This document shows, piece after piece, positions 10,315-21,400 of a stretch of DNA of 64,000 bases. The first letter of the stretch is position 1. Every line of letters begins with the position of its first letter. The stretch is from Scatophagus argus (taxonomy: Eukaryota; Chordata; Actinopteri; Scatophagidae): assembly GCF_020382885.2 (NCBI RefSeq), contig NC_058513.1, forward strand, positions 14,905,641-14,969,640, read 5' to 3'. Both the position numbers and the translations under genes were made by a program. Under the pieces are notes generated by a model. The model ran no database searches. It saw nothing but the letters and a program-made list of their open reading frames with translations, and was not told the DNA's origin.

Positions 10315-11507
10315 CACAGAGGCCATCATTTCTTCACCATGACGAGAGACATTAACCGGAACAAAACAGGTGTTTATGGGAAACCTTCGCTCAAATGAGT
10401 GTCTTTTTTTTCCTCACACACACACACACACACACTTCCCTGCTGTGGAAAGGTGTCGGAATCAGTGTCTGTGAAACGAGAGTAACATCTGTTTCACATT
10501 TCATACTACAACCCACCACCACCACCACCCCTTCATATGTCACGGGCAATATGGACATGCTTTCATGGATCTCACTTCGTACAATGTGGGCTTTGGTTGT
10601 GCCAAAACAGGGAAAACATTTCCCCCAAACTGTAAGGACACTCTTAAATAGCATTGTATGTTGTGGATGGACAGAGGTGTCCATTACCCTTTGTCCATAT
10701 AAGTTTTGAGATATTCTTTCTTCTGTCGTCAAAGCCCCCCCTCCCTGTTTCAGTGGAAGCAATGAAATTCCTTTTTTTGTTTCCCTCCGAGAGCTGAAAA
10801 ACGATATTTGAAAAACTGCATCACTTGTTTCCACAGAACTTGCTGTGAACAATTTTCATTGGAACCACTTTCGGCCAAATAAACAGTCCCAACGAAAACT
10901 CCTGACGGCAAAGCCTGCGGATTATAGTAACCAGAAAATTGCTTCTGGAAAGACTTTAAAAAGCTTTGAGTGCCCAAACAAAATTTAATTCACTTCCACT
11001 GCAGCCTGACATTCGCACACCAGTATCTCATATAAATGATCTGCATGTCTTGACACGACTAGAAGCGGGGGGGAAAAAATAGTTAACTAGTTCAGCAATT
11101 TGGGCGAACTATCCCTTTAAGCATTGTGGTGAAGATAGTTGTTGTGTGACAATATGAGACAGGGTTAACCAGACCATCAAGATTAGCCACTGCAGTAATA
11201 AACTGCAACCACTGTCGCCTGTGTGCACTCATTCATTTCATCCTTCATTCATCCTCTCCTCTCAGTCATTTCTCCTTCTTCTCCTTTTGTTCATTCAGCT
11301 GTAATTATAGACCGTGACCAGCTGGTGCGATTCCACTTCCGATAACAGGGCCATCTCTTTTACCTCTCCTTTTTCTTTCTTTCTTTTTTTTTTTTTTTTA
11401 CCTCATTTCTGCTCCGTTCATTTACCAGACCTTCAGTTCACCCCTCGCAGCGATCCCATCACCCTCTTGACCCTCTTCTTCATCCTCCTTTCCTACATTG
11501 CCCACTC

Positions 11508-11523
11508 CTCTCCCTCTCTCTCT

Positions 11524-11558
<35 letters not shown>
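11508..11558. repeat. (TC)n microsatellite
   Basis: Long polypyrimidine tract, mostly TC units, preceded by a run of T at about 11383-11399. Confidence 0.9.
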
Positions 11559-12592
11559 GGAAGTCATGTGACTTCTCTGAAGCTGAGCCCTATAAACCAG
11601 CAGTACTTGGGGGGCTCAGTGTCTGTACAGCTCCCTGATTGGCTCCTGCATTCAGATGCTGCTCCACCGCTTGGTGCGCACACACACACACACAGCAGAC
11701 CCCCCTGTTTTCTGCTTTCAGGAATAAATGTGATCCCTCACATTAAAAAAAGGGAGAGGGGGTTGTGTTTGTGTGTCTAAATTCCACATTTTGCAGCAAA
11801 AGGAGTATTCAAACAGAGTAACGATTAGTCTCTAAGGGGTGGGCAGTTCTCACCGCCTGCACACACCGAGCCTGAGAAGTGGCATTTGTTTTATACTGTG
11901 CTGTGTTTATATTGTGCTGTGGCAGATCAATAGCTGAATGGACTCGGTGCAGACGGCTCAGCAGCGAGACTCGTTTAATCCAATCGGGCCCTTGTTGAGA
12001 CGAAACGGAGCCGTCTGTAAGTCGAGTGCCACTGTTCAAATGTCCAGTTTGGACTGAAGGCTTCTGATGTTTTTAATTTGCAGAGAAAAACTTGTAAGAA
12101 AAAAAAATCCAGTGTATAATTTGAAACAAAACCCAGAAAGCTGTTTTGGGATTTGACTCCTGAGATACTTTGTAATTTCCCAGTTATGGGACTAATAAAG
12201 GATTATCTTATGCAGTTTTGGAGATCTCATGTTTCTATCTGATGTTCCTGCAGGTACTGTATGTGCAGCTTCAGGGTTAATGATTTTATCCAATATGGAA
12301 ACCACCACGGAACAGTATACTGATAAAGACATTTAAGGCCAGCGAAACCACTTTGATGTCTGTCATCAATTATTATGTAACTGACTGGACAACACCCTCC
12401 CACACACTTTTCCCACTGCTGTCAATTCAGACATTCAGTAATAATGTTGACTCAGACAGTGTTGTGTGTGTGTGTGTGCGCGCGCGCTTGCAGGTAAACA
12501 GTGAGAGTAACTACCGGAAGGGCCACATAAAAGCAGCCATTTTCAACTCTTTATTGTTATATTCCTTTATTTGATACGGGAAGGTAGTTTCA

Positions 12593-12630
12593 GCGAGCAG
12601 GTCTGTGGATCAACCCACAGACCTGCTCGC
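12593..12630. repeat. Perfect 16-bp inverted repeat with 6-nt loop
   Basis: GCGAGCAGGTCTGTGG (12593-12608), loop ATCAAC, then CCACAGACCTGCTCGC (12615-12630). The arms are perfectly complementary and GC-rich, in an otherwise AT-rich spacer. The stem is shorter than a typical animal pre-miRNA and no flanking lower stem is apparent. Confidence 0.9.
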
Positions 12631-15408
12631 AGGTTCATTCAGACTGACGCCCCTCAGGGTCGATGTGCATCCATCTTCGGTTTTAGATGAATTACAATAT
12701 TTTACTTTAATTTACTTATGTGTCACTTACAGTAATGCGATGAGTTGTTGTCTTCACTTCATGTCTCTCCTCTACCCAGTTAGTTTTTCTTTCTGAACAG
12801 CCTAATTACTGAAACAGCTTTTTACCAACGTTGCAGCAGTACAATAAATACACTCAGCATCACCGTTAAATTCAGAAAAAGCACGAACCCTGGATTGGTT
12901 GTATTAGAATTCACATCATCTGTGATTTTGCACCATCAAGCAATACAAATATGGGCGAAACATGGAGTGCCATGACATCTCTGGGTGGCTGTGGCTCAGG
13001 AGGCTCAGCAGGTTGTCTGATCAGGGGGTTGGTGGCTCCACGGTTGGTCGCTCTGGCTGAATGTCAGTATGGGCGAGATACTGAATTCCAATTTGTTCCT
13101 GACATCTGGCTGATCAAGTCAGAGATTTTCCATAACAACAAAAGATGACGCATTACGAGCTGCGCCAATGGTATGAAATGGTGCCCACTTCCTGTCTCCT
13201 GAGTGAGTGTGGTTGGCCCATCCTCACTGGGAATTTTTAACACTAACACATTACTGAGGGCTCGTCCATGTCAGAACAATGCAACTCTGCTAGATGCAGT
13301 CAAAGTTCATTTTCTCCCGATTTGATAATATGAAGATATTGTTGGTGATGTATTGTTTGTATGTTGGTTGGTTGTTTCATAGCTGTTGCTGTGTCTGTCA
13401 AGGTGTTTATGGTCCACAGTCGCTGAGTCCAAGACAAATCTGCCAAAGGGGACAATAAAATATCTTATTATCTGTGCTCACATTCGCTTTTCCCATTGGT
13501 GAGAACAGACTCAGGACCTGCCGCTAGTTTCCTAAAGCAGCGGTGAAGCGGCAAACCTTCTTTCCAAGATTAAGAATGAATTTTCACATGACCTTCTTTC
13601 ATCCTTCATCCTTCTTTCTTGCATGCTACCCCAGAACCCAATTTATTCTCCACTCCTTAATTGATAACCATGCATTGCTTTTCTTCTCTTTGTTCATCAG
13701 CTGAGCTCACAGAATAAAAATTTGTCACTTTGAGCACATTTTACTGTTATTGACTGATAGCCGTTACCAGTTAAATCCTGAAGGCAGGACTTTAAGTTGC
13801 AGTGCAGAGTCTTTTCATTGTAGCACAGCTGCATTTTCTTAAAGGACTTGAGTATTTCTTTCAATCACTGAAGGTTGCCATTAATTTATGACCAAAAACC
13901 CCTTACTCACCACATATGCATGTGCATGTGCAAGTTCTCATACGCACGTGTGCTCCAGTCTCAAGTTCAAATATTATGCAGGCCTGTTAGCTGGCTGAGG
14001 GGACACAGTGACACCTGAGAGCGTTAGAGGGTTTGGTCTGAGTCCACGCTGTTACAGTAAGCCATTTGGCATCCGAGCGTCTCTGCCGCAACCCTCGCAC
14101 AGCTGTGAACAAGAGAGCAAAAGCAGCGGGATTTTAGGTGAACCAATGCAACCACATCTTCTACAACGTGCCTCACAATCTGCTTAGTACCTCGCAGGTC
14201 ATCAAAGGTTGTTTTCTTCGTTGTCTCACAGCCAGTAACACAGCACGGACGCGCCCATCCTTCAGGCTGTCCAGGTGTTACAGGAAAACCATTTCAGTGA
14301 TGACTTGAGTGAAAATGAAGTTAGTCACACAATGAGTTTCAAATGCGGTAAGGAGGGGTGGTGGGGGTAGTCAGATTAGAAAAATAACGCGGTTTGAACG
14401 TGTGTGTGGCTGAATGTGTCACAGTGAACTGGTCAGCGGTTACGGGTGAAGTCTTCACAGGCTTGTGCGCACACACACACACACACACACGAAAATATAC
14501 ACGCGCACGCACAGGTTTTTGAGTGCATTTAACTATACTTCCCATATGGTTTTTATTGATCCGTGTCCCTGTTATACCCCCGCTCCCTCTCCTCCTCTCT
14601 GTCTCCGTATGTGCGCTGATGGTGAAGGAATGATGGAATGCTGGAGGGTAAATCTCTGGTTTCCTGGAAGCTGGTCGGCTTTATCAGAAGCGGCTGTGAC
14701 AATACTGGAGCTGACGTGCCAACCAAACGTCTTTCCTATAAGCACCCGATCAGCCAACAAAAAGCCTTCCTGGAAGAAATAATCAGCAAACCGGAGGCCC
14801 TTCCTGGAAGACCACTGTGGATTGCTCGTTGCGGGGCATATGCGTAACCCTTTAATATTCTTTCCACCTTCTACACTTGACAGCGCTGACACTGGCATGA
14901 GCTCAAAAAATGAAATGCATGAAGAAAAAGAAAAAGAAACCATTAATAACACTCAGATCAGATAAACCAGACAGGACATCATTCAAACCGGCTCACGTTT
15001 TAAATATTGCTCAAACGTTGCTCGGCTTGTTTCCTCGTGCTGCGTTAAAACACAACAGTGAAGCTACAGGAAGAGGCAATGCCCAAACCTTGGTCTGAAT
15101 GTTTTGATTGTTAGCTGGATTTAAAAAAGAGAGAGAGAGAGAGAGAGAAACAACAAATCCAAAGCGAGCTCAGTTGTTTCGAGAGCCGGGAGTTGTGTTT
15201 GGCCCGGGACTCTGTTGACAACTGTTGAGCCGGACACAGCAAGTCATTACCCGAAAAAATGAATCATGGTGGAAAGACTTTCTGTGAGAGTGTGAGATTC
15301 ACGAGAGGAGCGAAGGACACAGGCAAAATATTCCAGCTCCGCTAACCAGGCAACTATGGGGAACATAAAATGAGTCATAGTGAGCTGAGCTGGCTTATTT
15401 AGACAATG

Positions 15409-15428
15409 TGTGTGTGTGTGTGTGTGTG
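15409..15428. repeat. (TG)n microsatellite
   Basis: Ten TG units. Confidence 0.9.
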
Positions 15429-15564
15429 CAAAACTGGATTATTCTGGTTGGATTTTGGGAAGGACGCTCACTCATTTCTGTTTGTCTCTTGAACTACGTC
15501 AGTTTTGTCTATAATTGCCCATTGCTCAGTCTTCCTCTCATAAACAAATAGTGTCACCCACCTA

Positions 15565-15568
<4 letters not shown>

Positions 15569-15603
<35 letters not shown>

Positions 15604-15621
15604 ACACACACACACACACAC
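15569..15621. repeat. (CA)n microsatellite, interrupted once
   Basis: About 25 CA units broken by one TA unit. Confidence 0.95.
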
Positions 15622-15759
15622 GTTTTTTCCTCAAAGTGTCATAGCAAAATAAAGAACCTAAGTTTTTGAATCACTGTAATTACCTGTACTGAGGTAACAT
15701 GTATTTGTCTCACTTGTCACTCACCCAGCGATCTGTGGCTGGCTCATATCCAGTATCCA

Positions 15760-15761
15760 GA

Positions 15762-15790
<29 letters not shown>
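15760..15790. repeat. (TG)n microsatellite
   Basis: About 15 TG units. Confidence 0.95.
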
Positions 15791-15793
<3 letters not shown>

Positions 15794-16135
15794 ATTAATG
15801 ACAAAACTGTCAACAATTCAGTTTCACATCACATTTCTGGTTGTTTTTGCCTGAACTTGATACTCTTGCTGCAAAATTTTGCTTTTTTGTAAAAAAGACG
15901 GAGTCCTCCCATCCCTCTCTCTTACGCAAACACACACACACACACACTCTCTCGCCCTCTCAGTGTCTCTCTCCCCCTCTCTTTCTCTTGCCCAGACCCA
16001 GACACCTCACTCACTCTTTCTCATACGCACACTATCACCAGTCAAGCCGTAAAAAGTCAACTCAATTAAAGTGCCTCATTTCCTGGAAGCCAGCCTCAGA
16101 CAGAACAGTAGGTATGCAGGGAATGGGAAGTCTCT

Positions 16136-16145
16136 CTGTGTGTGT

Positions 16146-16217
<72 letters not shown>
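16136..16217. repeat. Compound (TG)n(GA)n microsatellite
   Basis: About 25 TG units, with one interruption, run directly into about 15 GA units. This is an alternating purine-pyrimidine tract fused to a pure purine tract. Confidence 0.95.
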
Positions 16218-16220
<3 letters not shown>

Positions 16221-16347
16221 GAAGAAATCCACCTCTTGCTTATTTTTTACCAACAGCAAACTAACACACACTCTACTGGCTGCACACTAAAACCACAGAC
16301 CGTCATAAATCTCCTCCGCGTGGACCCTCTCACCTATTTGACCTTGC

Positions 16348-16425
16348 ACGCACACACACACACATATATATATGTATATCTACACACACACACACACACA
16401 CCACACACAATCTCTCTCTCTCTAG
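16348..16425. repeat. Compound (CA)n(TA)n(CA)n(TC)n microsatellite
   Basis: Several short dinucleotide runs in series: CA, TATATATA, CA, then TC. Confidence 0.9.
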
Positions 16426-16536
16426 AGGACACCATCCTCTCTTAGCCCCTTAGGCAGGATGTATAAAACCCTGCTGCATTCCTTTCCAGTTAAGTCCAGC
16501 CCAAAGTGAGCTTTCTACACAGTAACTGCTGTGTCA

Positions 16537-16538
<2 letters not shown>

Positions 16539-16573
<35 letters not shown>
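16539..16573. repeat. (TG)n microsatellite
   Basis: About 17 TG units. Confidence 0.95.
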
Positions 16574-16574
<1 letters not shown>

Positions 16575-17000
16575 TGTTAACACAACTGAGTGCTTCTGGG
16601 AATCCCTTTGTTATCGTGTGTTGTGTACATCTGCGGAGCATTTCTGACAAAACCGTGCCGCCGCCCCTTCCTATACATTCTCTGATGCCTATGGAATTTA
16701 CCCACAATCCCCCGGCAGAGAAAACAAGAAGTGATGATTGCAGTAGTTTTAACCCCATGATGAACGCGCACTCGTCATTGCGCTGCTCGCAGCCCGGTCC
16801 AGCTCTGTAGAGAGCCTGAATAAACCCTGCTTTGTTTGACTAGGAAATCCCATTTGTCAGTTAATAATCTGGCTTTGCAGGAATACAGACTGCCTTACAA
16901 TGAATTACGGTAAGTTCGAGCCAGTCAATATTGACTCAGTGAAGCAAGAGAGAGAAAAGAGGAGACACAAAAAAAAGTGAAGCAACACACAGGGCAAATG

Positions 17001-19145
17001 CATTGACTTTTGTAAAAATAGTGCTCTTTAATATAAATTATTGAAATATTTTAGAAATATAAATATGTGCAAGGTTCCTTTTCATTTATGTTTTGTTTTT
17101 TTTTTCTGTAATGCTTTGTCATTTCAGATATTACAGCTTGTATTGTTGCCAGACTAGTGGCCAGCCTTTTGCACTAGAGTCTTTATAAAAGACAAATGAT
17201 CGACATACACGTGCGGTCCACCGCTGCAACACATGTAAGAACTTGGTGTTGATGTGAGAAAATACAGACTGAGATTTGACAAAAAGAAAAAGTATGGATC
17301 ACTGTGGTGTATTTCAGTGCTCTTGTCTCCGGCGGCCACATGAGATCACAGCATGTTCAGGATGTGAAAAGGCTACCACTCCAATATGGATCACAGGTAA
17401 ATACGAGCACTGGTCAAACACAGTCAAGAAACAAACAGTTTTGATCAAATCCGAGTCTTGTACTTTGTTTTACAAAAGGCTTGTTTTTTGTTTTTTTGTT
17501 GTTTTTTTTGTCTTTTCTTTAAAGAATCACTTTAAAAGAAGTCTTGCGGTCCCTTGACATTCAGACAGACAAACCCAACTCCGGCTTCAGAGGTAACGAT
17601 GGAAGGTCGGTGGGGCGAGAAACCCTTTCTGAAGGTACAGGGATTAAGGAGTCCACGTAACTCCTCTCTTATCTCCTTCACGAGAGGAGGGAACAAACAG
17701 ACACTCAAACACACCAGCACAAAAAGAAATACGTTCGAGATGATAATGTAAAGAAGAAATCATTGCGAGAGGATTCAAACTCTTCGTTTTCTCTTGGGGG
17801 CTTCTGAGCAAACCTGGCTTTATATTTACAGGAGCTGCGTCCTGTTGAGCTGGACTATTTCCTCTAAGGCTGGGCCCTCAATCACATCAGTGTTTTTGTT
17901 TAGCTGTATACCAGTATGTCTCCTCCCCCTTCTCCCCCACCCGAGCCCCCCCCCCCCAGCTCTCTGTCCTCTTCAGTTTCCCTTTCCTAATCCCATTTCC
18001 CGCTCTTCTCCTTCTCCTTAGTCCTCGTTCTCACCCTCCCCCGGTCTCTTGGATCGTCGTGGTTGTCATTCCCCAAAGAGCTTTACAGTGTCGCTGACAT
18101 TTTTCCAGCCAGTCTGGATAAAAATAAGATCTGCTGTTTTGTTTGGTCCTGTGCCAGGGCTTTTGTCTCAGTATCAAGCTTTTGTCTCTGCAACAGAAGT
18201 CTGTTTTCTGTCACTGTCAAAGTGCACATGCGACTCAGAAACAAAAAAAGGGGGGGGGTTGCTAACAGAGGAGAAGCAAGAAACAAACAGGAGAAGAAGA
18301 TGCTTTGTAATGCTTCTTCTCCCCCGTCTTGTTCCCACGCTAACAGAACCTACGTGTGTGTGTGTGTGTGTGTACCTGTGTGTGTATGTGTGTGGCTGTG
18401 TGTGAGTGTGTGTGTGCACACAGCTAGCATGCATGACCACCCCACTCCCCTCTATGAGGCAACATTTGCGGGAAGCAGCAATGGAAATGTGTGCGCCACC
18501 ACAACACACACACACACACACTCTGAGACAAACAAATGCTGTACGTTCTCGGCGTCGGACTCCTGCTTTGGACTATGCCTTTTCTCTGTTACTCCTCCTG
18601 CATTCACCCCCTCTAAGCCTTTCTGTTCGTTGCCTTCTTTTCTTTCTTTCTGTCCAGTGAACCAAAGTGCTGTAAATGTCAGGCTTCCAGAGGAGACTTT
18701 TTAAGCAGATTAAACCCACGGGGATCACGGGCGGCATATTGATCAAATCGTTGCGGTCATTGTTAATATCTACCAATCAGGTTAATCTTCTACGAGGCTC
18801 TTCTCTGCGTCTGAGTCAGTCATAGGAAACCTTGACCTCTGACCTCTGGCTTCATCTGCAAGTCAGGACGGACAAAGTAATAGTTGGTTACCCAAATCAC
18901 ACTCCCCATCCCAGACCCCAGGTCAGCGGGAGACTCTAGATAGACGACGTCCATCAGTGTTGAAACAGAGCAGGGACCAGCTGATTCTGTTCTCAAAAAA
19001 AAAAAAAACTGACCTCACACTGGCATCTAAGGCTAACTCTGGTCGGTAGGTGATGGCGCACAAAATCACATGGGTGCTGAGAACTGGTCTGCGCCGTCCT
19101 CCAGGCACCCGGTCCATGTTGTGGAACGTCTGTAGTCCCTGTCAG
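17001..19145 (-). other. Probable 3' flank and UTR of socs3
   Basis: No coding exon recognised. On the minus strand this lies downstream of the socs3 stop. Around 17028-17065 the minus strand is rich in ATTTA-like and ATTAAA words, as in the unstable 3' UTRs of cytokine-response genes. Whether the socs3 transcript reaches that far (about 2.1 kb) is inference. A (TG)n tract lies at about 18353-18418 and a C run near 17947. Confidence 0.35.
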
Positions 19146-19933
19146 TCATATAGGAGCATCGTACTCCTCCAAGAAGTCTCTAAGAGTGTGCGGCAGCTGC
19201 TCGGCTCGCTCCGACGCCCCCAGGCTGTTCAGGGTCCTCCTGCACATGTGCTGCAGGGACGAGAGAGAAGTCAAGTGGGGCCGTCGCAATTCCAAGGGAA
19301 TCCTTTCTCCGCCGGTGTGGATCAGATATACGCTGCGTCCCTTCATTTCTGCCTCTCCTGAATCGCCCCCACACGCTCCATCTCTGCTCCTTCCTGCGTC
19401 CGGCCCTTTGCCCATGTAGTGCGCTATGAGCTTCAGTACGCAATCAAACTGCGGGGGCTCTTGGGTGTTTTGGGGGTCCGGCTGTAAGAAGAAGCCACCT
19501 CCTTCGCTGTGGATGCGCAGGTTCTTGGTCCCTCGGGCCGTCTGGACTGAGAGAGTGAAGAAGTGGTGGTGGTCCGAGGAGTCGCGGATCAGGAAGGTGC
19601 CGGGCGGTTCAGAGCGCAGCATGGAGCTGGCTTCCCGGCCCCCCACAGCACCCCAGTAAAACCCACTCTCCTGTAGCTTTCGCAATGCACGCATCACCTG
19701 AAACAGGTAGAAAACTCCACATCATCATGTGTTATCAGCCAGCGTGAATGAGTAGACTTCAATAATACACTCTGCTACGTCTCTAAAAACTCAGGATGAC
19801 TGACCTGCTGGTAGTGTGCATGCGATCTAAAGGGCTTGAAGTGATGCGGGGTAAAGTTCGACCCCTGAACCCTGCCCTCCGGAGGGGTCACGCTGCTCAT
19901 GGCGAGGGGGCTGCGTCCGCTGAAGGTTACCAT
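19146..19933 (-). CDS. socs3: Suppressor of cytokine signaling 3 (2 coding exons)
   Basis: Feedback inhibitor of JAK/STAT signalling that binds gp130-type receptors and JAKs and recruits an Elongin B/C-Cullin5 ubiquitin ligase. Coding exons on the minus strand: 19933-19805 and 19697-19146, 226 residues; mammalian SOCS3 has about 225. The ATG at 19933 lies in a strong context (GGCGCCATGG) and gives MVTFSG, matching the family start MVT. The short kinase-inhibitory segment (FKPFRSHAHYQ) precedes an SH2 domain with KLQESGFYWG and FLIRDSSD, containing the phosphotyrosine-binding Arg. A Gly/Asp/Arg-rich insert replaces the mammalian PEST region. The C-terminal SOCS box shows SLQHMCRRT (BC box), LPHTLRDFL and the terminal EEYDAPI. 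The frame is open for about 71 Pro/Ser-rich codons upstream of the ATG but contains no in-frame ATG there. The a or b teleost paralogue cannot be decided here. Confidence 0.93.
19698..19804 (-). other. 107-bp intron inside the socs3 coding region
   Basis: Donor CAG|GTCAGT and acceptor TTTCAG|GTGATG, phase 0, placed between the inhibitory segment (HYQQ) and the start of the extended SH2 region (VMRALRKLQ). Reading through from exon 1 meets a stop after nine codons, so removal is needed for a full-length protein. Mammalian SOCS3 coding sequence is a single exon. Confidence 0.85.
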
Positions 19934-20145
19934 GGCGCCATGGCCCCCTGCCTCTGCCCGCCGGTCGAGAGGCAGGGGGCCTGGTACAGGAGAGTCGAGG
20001 TGGACAGGTGGGAAGGAGTTTGGGGCAGAGGGAGAGGAACAAGAGGGGTGGGGGGACTGGGGTGAGGGTGGCGGGGTCACACACCGGGTCCAGGGCCCCG
20101 GGGCAGAGGAGTCTGATGCATCCAGAGAGGGGCTGGGAGAGAGCA

Positions 20146-20984
20146 CCTAAACACAGCTGAAGAGGGGGAGTACAGATTAGACCATCTATATATAGAGCGA
20201 TGCACACATGCAGAAGCGGAGCTACACCGACGCAACAGTCTGAGTCTTAGTCATTCATAAACATGGACATAAATAAATGACCACTTTGCCACACTGGTGC
20301 TCTCGGTTTACCCCCATAAAATGCAGTTATGGCGGCTGTGACAAATGCATAAGGCAAGACTGGGCAGCCAGCAGGCAGGTTATATTTAGTTCAAATGAAT
20401 CCTCTCGTACTCGCACTGAGCCTCCCGTTGCTGCTGCTGCTTCTGCACCGCGCAGCCAGACAGCAACTGGATCCTGATCGCTTTCAATTGTCTTCGATCG
20501 GGCGTACCGCAACAAGGGATTTCAGAAACGGGGTCACTGTGAAAGAGTCCGGCGCGCTTTTTCCTCCCCCCACTCTTTCACTAAATAACTCCCCTATTCC
20601 CCGCGACACAGAGGCCCCATTCTCCGGTTTCGCTGCGACTGAAAAAGGTGTCCCGTCTGGTCTGGTTTGCTCTGATCCCCTGTAGGCTTGAGAATTAGCG
20701 TCGGCTTCACCGGACAGTGCGGAATGGCGGCTGGAGCAGGACGCTTCAGAACCGCTACAGAGCCGAGTCAGTCCACTATTCACATTATAGCAAAGCTTCC
20801 TAAAAAAAAAAAAAAATTACACTTGCGTCCCGTTTGGCTGCACTGCACCAAAAAGCCCAAGCAGCTGAATAACATCTGCTGTCATTTAACCTGCACTGCA
20901 AGCCGAATCTTTTCTGTCATTTCGTCTACTTGAATGATGTTTGACAGGCCACTTTCTGTGTCTTTTCAGTCTTTTTAACTTACC
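20146..20984 (-). other. Probable 5' UTR intron of socs3
   Basis: On the minus strand a consensus donor CGCAAG|GTAAGTT sits at 20984/20983 and a possible acceptor GTGTTTAG|GTGC at 20147/20146, just upstream of the coding exon. A non-coding first exon followed by an intron is the known layout of mammalian SOCS3. The acceptor has a weak pyrimidine tract. Confidence 0.55.
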
Positions 20985-21400
20985 TTGCGGATATGTTGAG
21001 TCCCGCACCGCCGCCGCTCGTCGCCAAAGGAAAATCTATGCAAACTACCCGAGAGTAGTGCTAGATAAATTTTTAATTCAGGCATTAAAATCCAACAAAA
21101 AGTATCCAGAAATGTGTGTGGGTTTCTTTCCTGAGCGGAGGAATGTGGCGACGGTGATGTGTGCCGGGAGAAATCCCGTCCGTGTGTGGAGAGGTTATTG
21201 GAGGTTGTTTCCAGTGAGTAAAGCCGATGTTCGTAAGGCTCCGCCTCCTCCGTTCAGAGGTTCTTCCAGTAAACACACGCACGCACACTCGCGCACGCAC
21301 GCACGCACGCAGAGAACAGACGCACGTTCTCGCGCTCCCTCTTGGCAGATTGCCAATAAATAATCAGCGTGACCTTTGCCGGGCCGTTTCCTGGTACTGG
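20985..21400 (-). promoter_or_regulatory. Probable socs3 first exon and promoter
   Basis: A CpG-containing stretch upstream of the predicted 5' UTR donor. On the minus strand, TTACTGGAA (21264-21272) fits the TT-N5-AA STAT consensus and is followed by GGAGGCGG (21241-21248), a GC box. This is the order known for mammalian SOCS3 promoters. No canonical TATA box was found at the expected distance, and the start site is unknown. Confidence 0.4.

Larger units (their letters stand above)
8541..17000. other. Gene-poor spacer between tha1 and socs3
   Basis: No exons were recognised on either strand. The stretch is dominated by simple repeats, listed separately. Around 12170-12210 and 13420-13475, phrases such as GGGACTAATAAAGGATTATCTTA and GGGGACAATAAAATATCTTATTA look like 3' tails of old fish LINE or SINE insertions, but no body was identified. 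Many short open frames here are CA or TC repeats read as protein. Confidence 0.5.

Noticed and set aside
12593-12630. Hairpin as a microRNA gene
   Set aside because: The 16-bp stem and 6-nt loop are too short for a normal pre-miRNA and no lower stem extends it.
18063-18704. 213-codon open frame on the plus strand
   Set aside because: Its middle is a (TG)n tract read as Cys-Val; such repeats stay open in several frames and do not show a gene.
19934-20146. Pro/Ser-rich N-terminal extension of socs3 in frame with the coding exon
   Set aside because: There is no in-frame ATG in the 71 codons, while the ATG at 19933 has a strong Kozak context and matches the family start.
20395-20685. Plus-strand frame starting with a leucine-rich, signal-peptide-like stretch
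   Set aside because: It lies in the probable 5' UTR intron of socs3 on the other strand. The leucine run comes from a CTG/TGC-rich patch, and nothing after it is recognisable.
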